A DNA stretch of 9,382 nt, taken from positions 29,484 to 38,865 of the forward strand of contig PLSZ01000219.1 of NCBI GenBank assembly GCA_003164305.1, read 5' to 3'. Of the stretch, positions 1-5,089 are shown one piece after another (within the stretch, counting starts at the first letter, position 1; each line of letters starts with the position of its first letter). A program made the translations under genes and the position numbers. The notes under the pieces were generated by a model. It saw only the letters and a program-made list of their open reading frames with translations. It was not told the DNA's origin and did not search any database. Source of the stretch: Acetobacteraceae bacterium (GTDB taxonomy: Bacteria > Pseudomonadota > Alphaproteobacteria > Acetobacterales > Acetobacteraceae).

Positions 1-128
1 CCAGCACCTCGAACCGCAATTTCGAGGGGCGGCAAGGCATTGGCGGCCGCACGCATCTGGTGTCGCCGGCGATGGCCGCCGCCGCGGCGGTCACCGGGCG
101 CTTCGTCGATGTGCGGCAATTCGGTTGA
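1..128 (+). CDS. leuC: 3-isopropylmalate dehydratase large subunit, C-terminal end (partial)
   Basis: Only the last 41 codons are in the window, read in the frame beginning at base 3 and ending with TGA at 126-128. The visible tail contains [12 protein letters not shown] followed by [16 protein letters not shown] and ends FVDVRQFG. This is the characteristic C-terminus of the aconitase-family large subunit: the NRNFEGRQG segment is an aconitase-family signature and is followed by the conserved LVSP-AAAAA helix. LeuC carries the 4Fe-4S cluster and with LeuD isomerises 2-isopropylmalate to 3-isopropylmalate in the cytoplasm. The cluster cysteines lie outside the window. leuD starts 15 bases after the stop, which supports LeuC over aconitase or a homoaconitase paralogue. 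Confidence 0.95.
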   Translation, partial: STSNRNFEGRQGIGGRTHLVSPAMAAAAAVTGRFVDVRQFG

Positions 129-143
129 TGGGAGGGGCATGAA

Positions 144-761
144 ATGGACAAATTCACCACGCTGACCGGCGTCGCGGCGCCGATGCCGATGCAAAACATC
201 GACACGGACAAGGTGATTCCCGCGCGCTTCCTCAAAACGATCAAACGCACCGGCCTTGGCGTGCATCTGTTCGACGCGCTGCGGTACTTGAAAGACGGAT
301 CTGAAAATCCTGATTTCGTGCTGAATCAGGAACCATTTCGAAAAGCCGAGATCCTGATCGCCTACGAAAATTTCGGCTGCGGTTCTTCTCGCGAGCACGC
401 ACCCTGGGCTTTGCTCGACTTCGGCATTCGCTGCATCATCGCACCGGATTTCGCCGACATCTTCTTCAACAACAGTTTCAAGAACGGTATCCTGCCGATC
501 CGGCTGCCGCGCGCGGTATGCGAACAACTCGTCGAGGACAGCAAACTCGGCGGCAACGCGCGAATCACCGTGGATCTGGAACGCCAGGTCGTCGTGCGGC
601 CGAGCGGCGAGGAAATTCACTTCGAGATCGATCCGTTTCGAAAACATTTGCTGTTGAATGGTCTGGACGATATCGGCCAGACTCTGCAGCACGGCAAAGC
701 GATCGACGGCTACGAGGCTGGCCGGAAAAACGAACCCTGGCTGCCCACGATCGCCGCCTGA
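144..761 (+). CDS. leuD: 3-isopropylmalate dehydratase small subunit
   Basis: The 205-residue protein is the usual length of bacterial LeuD. It forms the swivelling small subunit that completes the isopropylmalate isomerase active site with LeuC. Visible hallmarks are the N-terminal LTGVAAPMP segment, [12 protein letters not shown] at residues 18-29, and the substrate-loop signature [16 protein letters not shown] at 75-90, followed by [18 protein letters not shown]. The ATG at 144 follows a GGGAGGGG ribosome-binding site at 130-137. An upstream ATG at 139 is in another frame. The gene lies 15 bases after leuC and 18 before leuB, so it is cotranscribed with both. The sequence is intact, with no missing motif. 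Confidence 0.97.
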   Translation: MDKFTTLTGVAAPMPMQNIDTDKVIPARFLKTIKRTGLGVHLFDALRYLKDGSENPDFVLNQEPFRKAEILIAYENFGCGSSREHAPWALLDFGIRCIIAPDFADIFFNNSFKNGILPIRLPRAVCEQLVEDSKLGGNARITVDLERQVVVRPSGEEIHFEIDPFRKHLLLNGLDDIGQTLQHGKAIDGYEAGRKNEPWLPTIAA

Positions 762-779
762 ACCGAGAGGATTTCGCGC

Positions 780-1892
780 ATGCCGGCCAATAAGAAGCTG
801 TTGATTCTGCCCGGCGACGGCATCGGTCCCGAGGTGATGCGCGAAGTGCGCCGCATCATCGACTGGATGGACCGCCGCCGCATGGTCACCTTCGATGTGA
901 CTGAGGATCTCGTTGGCGGCGCCGCGATCGATGCCCGGAAAACACCGATCACCGACGCGACGATGCAGGCGGCGAAGGATGCCGACGCCATCCTGTTCGG
1001 CTCCGTTGGTGGACCAAAATGGGATAAGCTCGGCTTCGACATGCGGCCGGAGATCGCGATCCTTCGGCTGCGCAAGGAACTCGATATCTTCGCGAATCTC
1101 CGTCCGGCGATCGTGTTCGATCCATTGGTCGATGCATCGACGTTGAAACCCGACGTCATTCGTGGCCTCGACATCATGATCGTGCGAGAAAGTACCGGCG
1201 GGATTTATTTCGGTGAGCCGCGCGGCGTGGAAACGCTTCCCGACGGTCAGAAGCGTGGATTCGATACCGAAACTTATACCACGCATGAGATCGAGCGCGT
1301 CGCCCGGGTGGCCTTTGAACTCGCGCGCAAACGGCAAAACCGCGTGTGCAGCGTCGAGAAAGCCAACGTCATGCAGTCTGGCCTGTTCTGGCGCCAGACC
1401 GTGACCGCGTTGCGCGAGCGGGAATTCCCGGACGTCGAATTGTCCCACATGTACGCCGATAATTGCGCGATGCAGTTGGTGCGCGCGCCGCGACAGTTCG
1501 ACGTGATCGTGACGTCGAATCTCTTTGGCGACCTGCTGTCCGATCTGGCCTCCATGCTGACCGGCAGTCTGGGCATGTTGCCGTCGGCCACGCTCGGCGC
1601 GGTGCAGGAGTCCGGCAAGCGCCACGCTCTGTACGAACCGATCCACGGCAGCGCGCCGGATATCGCCGGCAAGGGCATCGCCAATCCCTTGGCGCAGTTG
1701 TTGAGCTTCGCGATGCTGCTGCGCTTCTCCTTCGGCATGGACGAAGACGCCGCCCTGATCGAGAAAGCCTGTGTCAACGTTCTCAGCACCGGCCTGCGCA
1801 CCGCCGACATCATGGGGCCCGGAACGGCGCGCGTGAGCACCAACGTAATGGGCGAGTCGATCATGCGGGAACTGGACAAGCTCACCGCCTGA
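780..1892 (+). CDS. leuB: 3-isopropylmalate dehydrogenase
   Basis: The 370-residue protein is a full-length member of the beta-decarboxylating dehydrogenase family. It oxidises and decarboxylates 3-isopropylmalate to 2-ketoisocaproate with NAD+ and a divalent metal. The N-terminus has [11 protein letters not shown]. The isopropylmalate-specific [15 protein letters not shown] block is at about 95-110. Tyr143 in [11 protein letters not shown] and Lys194 in VEKANV match the catalytic pair. Asp227 (YADN), Asp251 and Asp255 (GDLLSDLAS) have the spacing of the metal ligands, and [15 protein letters not shown] from His289 is the NAD-binding loop. These distinguish it from isocitrate and tartrate dehydrogenases. 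A GAGAGG ribosome-binding site lies about 10 bases before the ATG. It follows leuD by 18 bases. Confidence 0.97.
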   Translation: MPANKKLLILPGDGIGPEVMREVRRIIDWMDRRRMVTFDVTEDLVGGAAIDARKTPITDATMQAAKDADAILFGSVGGPKWDKLGFDMRPEIAILRLRKELDIFANLRPAIVFDPLVDASTLKPDVIRGLDIMIVRESTGGIYFGEPRGVETLPDGQKRGFDTETYTTHEIERVARVAFELARKRQNRVCSVEKANVMQSGLFWRQTVTALREREFPDVELSHMYADNCAMQLVRAPRQFDVIVTSNLFGDLLSDLASMLTGSLGMLPSATLGAVQESGKRHALYEPIHGSAPDIAGKGIANPLAQLLSFAMLLRFSFGMDEDAALIEKACVNVLSTGLRTADIMGPGTARVSTNVMGESIMRELDKLTA

Positions 1893-1902
1893 TTGGCATG
1901 CT

Positions 1903-1928
1903 GCGTCCCTTGCCCAACGAGGGAACGC
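1903..1928 (+). promoter_or_regulatory. Stem-loop enclosing the hydrolase ribosome-binding site
   Basis: GCGTCCCT at 1903-1910 can pair with AGGGAACGC at 1920-1928, leaving one bulged A and a 9-base loop. The right arm includes most of the GAGGGA ribosome-binding site of the hydrolase starting at 1930, so the fold would hide the site. It lies in the 37-base gap after leuB. It could tune translation of the hydrolase or act as a minor attenuating hairpin; no T-run follows, so it is not a convincing terminator. The pairing is visible in the sequence, while the regulatory role is inference. Confidence 0.35.
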
Positions 1929-1929
1929 G

Positions 1930-2811
1930 ATGCCACACGCTCTGACCGACGACGGTGTTAGCCTGTATTATGAGGAATCCGGCAGCGGCACGCCGGTCAT
2001 CTTCGTGCACGAATACGCCGGAGACCACCGCGCGTGGGAGCCGCAAATGCGGCATTTCGGCCAGCGCTATCGCGCGATCACCTATGCCGCGCGCGGTTAT
2101 CCGCCGTCGGATGTGCCGGAAGATGTCTCGAAGTATTCCCAGGCCCGCGCGGCTGACGATATCGGGTCGGTATTGGATCATCTGAAGATCGACAAGGCGC
2201 ACATCGTCGGACTGTCGATGGGCGGCTTCGCGACGTTGCATTTCGGCTTCCGCCATCCGTCGCGGGCGCTGTCCTTGGTCGTCGCCGGTTGCGGTTACGG
2301 CGCGGAACCAGGCCAGCGGGAAAAATTCCAGGCCGAGGCCGAGGCGATCGCGAAGTTCATCGACGACAACGACATCTCCGTCTTCGCCGAGAAATACGCT
2401 TACGGTCCGACACGCGTGCAATTCGAAAATAAAGACCCGCGTGGCTTCGCGGAATTCAAGGAGCAGCTTGGCGAGCATTCCAAGATTGGCGCGCGCAACA
2501 CGCAGCTTGGCGTGCAGCGGCATCGGCCGTCGCTGTACGACCTCGTCGATGACATGAAGAACCTGACCATTCCAACATTGGTGCTGACCGGCGATGAGGA
2601 CTGGCCGTGCCTGCAACCCTCACTGTTGATGAAGCAGAACATTCCGACGGCGGCGTTGTCGGTGATGCCGAATTGCGGTCACACCATCAACATCGAGGAC
2701 CCGGATCAATTCAACCGCATCGTCGGCGAGTTCCTGGTGCAGGTCGATTGCGGGCGGTGGCCGACTCGCGATCCTCGGGCGCTCAGCACGTCGATCACGG
2801 GAATGAAATGA
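1930..2811 (+). CDS. Alpha/beta hydrolase (abhydrolase-1 fold), substrate unknown
   Basis: The 293-residue protein is a single-domain alpha/beta hydrolase, probably a cytoplasmic esterase, lactonase or C-C hydrolase. The strand-3 region GTPVIFVHEY (20-29) carries HE where most relatives have the oxyanion HG. GLSMGG (94-99) is the nucleophile elbow with Ser96. GDEDWPC (221-227) supplies the acid, most likely Asp224, and NCGHTINIED supplies His251, so the triad is complete. YAARGYPPS (52-60) is the usual loop after strand 4. About 24 residues beyond the last helix, from roughly 270, form an unassigned tail. No signal peptide or membrane segment is visible. It starts 37 bases after leuB and may be cotranscribed with the leu genes, but there is no known requirement for a hydrolase in leucine synthesis. 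The N-terminus resembles 3-oxoadipate enol-lactonase-like proteins. The specific substrate cannot be assigned. Confidence 0.88.
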   Translation: MPHALTDDGVSLYYEESGSGTPVIFVHEYAGDHRAWEPQMRHFGQRYRAITYAARGYPPSDVPEDVSKYSQARAADDIGSVLDHLKIDKAHIVGLSMGGFATLHFGFRHPSRALSLVVAGCGYGAEPGQREKFQAEAEAIAKFIDDNDISVFAEKYAYGPTRVQFENKDPRGFAEFKEQLGEHSKIGARNTQLGVQRHRPSLYDLVDDMKNLTIPTLVLTGDEDWPCLQPSLLMKQNIPTAALSVMPNCGHTINIEDPDQFNRIVGEFLVQVDCGRWPTRDPRALSTSITGMK

Positions 2812-2852
2812 TCCCGGTCATCGATCTGGCGCGGCCTGGCTGACCGTCAGCC
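2791..2852 (+). terminator. Two hairpins at and just after the hydrolase stop; weak terminator candidates
   Basis: The first hairpin spans the stop codon: TCGAT 2791-2795 pairs with ATCGA 2820-2824 and CGGGA 2798-2802 with TCCCG 2812-2816, leaving ATGAAATGA as the loop. The second is a perfect 6-bp stem, GGCTGA 2838-2843 with TCAGCC 2847-2852 around a CCG loop. Neither is followed by a T-run, so they are not classical intrinsic terminators. They could stall polymerase, protect the 3' end, or work with the larger inverted repeat immediately downstream. Confidence 0.35.
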
Positions 2853-2861
2853 GCTCGTGCA

Positions 2862-3000
2862 GTTGAACCGCCCGCTTTGACGCGGAGGTCGCGGTGCGCA
2901 CCAAGGACGCCGAGTCCGCTCATGAACTCGCGGTGCGTCGTCGCTTTCTCCGCGTTCTTGGTGCGCTCCGCGACCTCCGCGTCAAAGCGGGCCCATCAAC
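2862..3000. repeat. Large inverted repeat / palindromic intergenic element (REP- or MITE-like)
   Basis: The arms 2871-2910 and 2952-2991 are inverted copies of each other at 38 of 40 positions; one of the two differences would be a G-U pair in RNA. Pairing extends outward by one base pair, then after a 3x3 internal loop by five more (GTTGA 2862-2866 with TCAAC 2996-3000). The 41-base centre holds its own small hairpin, CGAGT 2911-2915 with ACTCG 2926-2930. A 10-base direct repeat TCGCGGTGCG occurs at 2889-2898 and 2928-2937. The right arm shows a 9-base period, with CTCCGCG at 2948, 2966 and 2975. It sits between the 3' ends of convergent genes and could act as a bidirectional terminator. The structure resembles dispersed palindromic elements of GC-rich bacteria; membership of a family is inference. 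No clear target-site duplication flanks it. Confidence 0.75.
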
Positions 3001-3028
3001 CGGGAACGCGCCGAAACACGAGCGCCCT

Positions 3029-3175
3029 TCACGTCCGCAATGTATTCTTCGTCACCTTGATGCCATGCGCTTTCAACCACGCCTTGTGCTCCGCCTGAGC
3101 CTTGGTCAGCGCCGCCGTCTTCGGCAATTCGGTCTGCTTATGTTTCGGCGTATAAAGCTTGATCACACGCGACAT
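3029..3175 (-). CDS. Small basic hypothetical protein, 48 residues
   Basis: This minus-strand ORF starts at ATG 3175 and ends at TGA 3031-3029. It is preceded by GGAG 8 bases before the ATG, which decides the start. The product begins MSRVIKLYTPKHKQTELP and continues with TKAQAEHKAWLKAHGIKV. It has 9 Lys and 2 Arg against 2 Glu, so it is strongly basic, with a probable short amphipathic helix at about 22-37. There is no cysteine, signal peptide or membrane segment. Third codon positions are mostly G or C, like the neighbours, which favours real coding. It lies 88 bases downstream of the lyase gene on the same strand and 29 bases from the palindromic element. I do not recognise a family. A nucleic-acid-binding role would fit the charge but is speculative. 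Confidence 0.55.
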   Translation of the reverse strand: MSRVIKLYTPKHKQTELPKTAALTKAQAEHKAWLKAHGIKVTKNTLRT

Positions 3176-3263
3176 GGACCCGGCTCCGGTTGCATCCGCT
3201 GCCGACCTTACCCCTTCTCGCCGCCAAAGACAGCAAAACCGGCAAAAACAACCGCATGCGGCG
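3176..3263. other. Spacer between the lyase gene and the small ORF
   Basis: Read on the minus strand, the lyase stop is embedded in GGCG-TGA-CGCC and is followed by the palindrome CCGCATGCGG and then TTGTTTTT. This is a weak intrinsic-terminator candidate because either stem is very short. The ribosome-binding site of the 48-codon ORF is at the other end of the spacer. No convincing -35/-10 pair was found. Confidence 0.3.
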
Positions 3264-4184
3264 TCACGCCGTCCGCCCGTATTTCGCCTCCAGCTGCTGC
3301 GCCGTCAGAAACCGCTGCTCCATCTCCTTGATCGTCCCCAGCCCCATCAGATCGTTAATTTCCGCGAACGACACCGCCAGCTCCGGCCGCTCGATCACCC
3401 TCCCTTCCTCGACCGATTGCTTCAGCACCGTCAGCGCGTTGCGCATTCCCATGATCGCCGCGCTCGTCACCAGCCGAGGATACGACGCGACCGCCACCCC
3501 GACATCCTGTAATTCCTTCGCGCACAGCAATGGGGTCGTCGGCCGAGCGCGAATCCCAAATCCCATGTTCACCGATAGCGGCTTCGACACCTCTTTCGCC
3601 ACCAGCGCGATATCGTCTTTCGCCAGCAGCGCGTCCGCGAACAACAGATCGGCTCCAGCCTCGGCGTAAAGGTTCAGCCGCCGTATGGCTTCTTTCACCC
3701 CATGCGTCGCCGTCGAGTCGGTACGCGCCTTGATGATGAAGTCCGGATCGCGCCGCGCTTCCACGGCGGCGCGGATCTTTTCCACACCTTCCTCAGCCGA
3801 AATGACTTCCTTGCCTTCCATGTGGCCGCAGCGTTTCGGCGACACCTGATCCTCGAGCATGATCCCGTCGAGACCCGCCGCCTCGAACCCACGCACCGTG
3901 AAGAACACGTTGACCGCGTTGCCGTATCCGGTGTCCGCGTCGGCGCTTAACGGAATGTCCACGCAGGCGGCGATGTCGCGCGACCGTGAAACATTGGCCT
4001 CGTAACTCAGCAATCCGACGTCGGCCCATCCCAGCGTCGTCTCGGACAGCCCAGCACCGGAAATGCCGCCGGCCTTGAAGCCCATTTGTTCAATCAGCCG
4101 GGCGCTGAAACCGTCATAAACGCCAGGCTGGATCAAAATTTCTTCCGCTTCGATCAACTGGCGGAACAGCGTTGTCTTCTTCAT
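3264..4184 (-). CDS. Isocitrate lyase/PEP mutase superfamily C-C lyase
   Basis: The 306-residue protein is of the usual length for 2-methylisocitrate lyase, 2,3-dimethylmalate lyase or oxaloacetate hydrolase-type enzymes. These (beta/alpha)8 barrels break or form C-C bonds next to a carboxylate using Mg2+. Visible features are PGVYDGFSARL at 20-30, the metal-site segment DADTGYGN at 82-89, and the lyase signature EDQVSPKRCGH at 111-121 with catalytic Cys119. The Cys argues against PEP mutase, which has a different loop. KARTDS at 152-157 is also conserved. Two pocket positions are unusual: LFADALL at 181-187 has Asp where the family normally has Glu, and the stretch after NM at 206-207 reads GFGIRARPTTPLL, longer than the NMTEFG-TPL of methylisocitrate lyase and without its Glu. 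A non-canonical substrate is therefore likely. A GGGGGA ribosome-binding site precedes the ATG. It lies 16 bases downstream of the aldolase gene, forming a two-gene operon. Confidence 0.9.
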   Translation of the reverse strand: MKKTTLFRQLIEAEEILIQPGVYDGFSARLIEQMGFKAGGISGAGLSETTLGWADVGLLSYEANVSRSRDIAACVDIPLSADADTGYGNAVNVFFTVRGFEAAGLDGIMLEDQVSPKRCGHMEGKEVISAEEGVEKIRAAVEARRDPDFIIKARTDSTATHGVKEAIRRLNLYAEAGADLLFADALLAKDDIALVAKEVSKPLSVNMGFGIRARPTTPLLCAKELQDVGVAVASYPRLVTSAAIMGMRNALTVLKQSVEEGRVIERPELAVSFAEINDLMGLGTIKEMEQRFLTAQQLEAKYGRTA

Positions 4185-4200
4185 GCGTCGTCCCCCGGCT

Positions 4201-4989
4201 TCAACGATTCACCTGAGCCCGCATGAACTTCGCCTTCGCCGACGCACCCTCGATCACATAATTATGATCCGATCCCGTCAGCACGAAGCGCGAGCCCATC
4301 GCGATGTAGCGCGCCGCGTCCTCATTGTCGTTAATACCGCCCATTCCCATGATCTTGCCATGTGCGCGGCACGCCTCCCCCACGGCCTGATACGCGTCGA
4401 TCAGTTTCTGATGGCCCATTTGTCCGGGAATGCCCAGTTCCGTGGTCAGATCGAAACTGCCGAACAACAAAACATCGATACCGGGCACGGCGGCGATCTC
4501 CGCCGCGTTGCGCACGGCTTCCGGACTTTCGATCATCACCGTCGTAATGATCTCATCGTTGATCTCCCTCTGCGCCTGGGCAACATCGGATACCTGATAC
4601 CCATACAACGCCGGCGGCCCGCCCCAACTGCGCGTTCCCGCCGGAGGATAATGAAACGCGTCGGCGATTCGTTTCGCCTGCACCGCGGTATCGACGTGCG
4701 GAACGATGATGCCCATCGCGCCGTTGTCCAGCAACCGAGTGCCTTCGTCCAAAGCACCGGTGCAGACCCGCACCAAGGGCGCCACGCCCGTGGGGATCGA
4801 CGCGATGCAAATTTGCGTCGCCTCCTGCATTGAAAATGCGCCGTGCTCCATGTCAATAAACAGAAAGTCGTAACCCGACGCGGCGGCCAGCAACGGAGTC
4901 GCGATGCTGCGCAGATGGTAGACCTGAAACCCCAGGGCCATTTCGCCTTTAAGCATTTTGCGTTTGGCGGCGTTGACGGCGATTGGCAT
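4201..4989 (-). CDS. HpcH/HpaI-family class II aldolase (2-keto-3-deoxy-acid aldolase-like)
   Basis: The 262-residue protein belongs to the metal-dependent pyruvate aldolase family, which includes HpaI (4-hydroxy-2-ketoheptanedioate aldolase), GarL and RhmA, and the related citrate-lyase beta superfamily. These enzymes usually cleave a 4-hydroxy-2-keto acid to pyruvate and an aldehyde. The catalytic set aligns with HpaI: His49 in IDMEHGAFS, Arg74 in PLVRV, Glu154 in MIESPEAVRNAAEI, and Asp180 in FGSFDLTTELGIPG. The HpaI-like metal ligands Glu and Asp are thus both present. GIIVPHVDTAVQAK and PPAGTRSWGG are also typical. The FGSFD loop departs from the usual IGPxDLS. The ATG at 4989 has GGGAGG seven bases upstream. 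The frame stays open 18 codons further upstream but without a comparable site. It is divergent from hyuA across 100 bases and is the first gene before the lyase. Confidence 0.9.
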   Translation of the reverse strand: MPIAVNAAKRKMLKGEMALGFQVYHLRSIATPLLAAASGYDFLFIDMEHGAFSMQEATQICIASIPTGVAPLVRVCTGALDEGTRLLDNGAMGIIVPHVDTAVQAKRIADAFHYPPAGTRSWGGPPALYGYQVSDVAQAQREINDEIITTVMIESPEAVRNAAEIAAVPGIDVLLFGSFDLTTELGIPGQMGHQKLIDAYQAVGEACRAHGKIMGMGGINDNEDAARYIAMGSRFVLTGSDHNYVIEGASAKAKFMRAQVNR

Positions 4990-5089
4990 GGGGGACCCTC
5001 CCGGTTGACGCGGCAAGGCAGCACGGTCGGCGCGCAACGTCAAACCTGCCGCCTTGCCCGAACCAACCGGCGCGTGGGAGGCTCACGGC
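4990..5089. promoter_or_regulatory. Divergent control region between aldolase and hyuA
   Basis: These 100 bases separate the aldolase (-) and hyuA (+) starts and must carry both promoters if the genes are transcribed from here. Two inverted-repeat pairs interleave: TTGACG 5005-5010 with CGTCAA 5038-5043, and GGCAAGGC 5012-5019 with GCCTTGCC 5051-5058. TTGACG would serve as a -35 on each strand, but neither has a good -10 at 17 bases. The symmetry suggests an operator for a dimeric regulator controlling both directions. The regulator gene is not in the window. Ribosome-binding sites for both genes lie at the edges. Confidence 0.4.

Noticed and set aside
1882..2616. Minus-strand 244-codon open frame opposite the hydrolase
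   Set aside because: It is the antisense shadow of a clear alpha/beta hydrolase with full motifs; its translation has no recognisable family pattern.
2862..3000. CRISPR array or insertion sequence
   Set aside because: There are only two inverted arms and a short 9-base period, no repeat-spacer pattern, no transposase frame and no clear target-site duplication.
2894..3331. Plus-strand 145-codon open frame across the palindrome and the intergenic gap
   Set aside because: It runs through the inverted repeat, the minus-strand small ORF and the lyase 3' end, has Arg/Pro-rich low-quality sequence and no ribosome-binding site. It is a product of high GC content.
3264..4184. Naming the lyase prpB (2-methylisocitrate lyase)
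   Set aside because: The KRCGH signature fits, but the NM loop and the Asp184 position differ and no prpC or prpD is nearby, so only the superfamily is supported.
5005..5035. Sigma70 promoter with TTGACG as -35 for hyuA
   Set aside because: Seventeen bases downstream there is only GC-rich sequence with no -10-like hexamer, so it is mentioned only as part of the inverted repeat.
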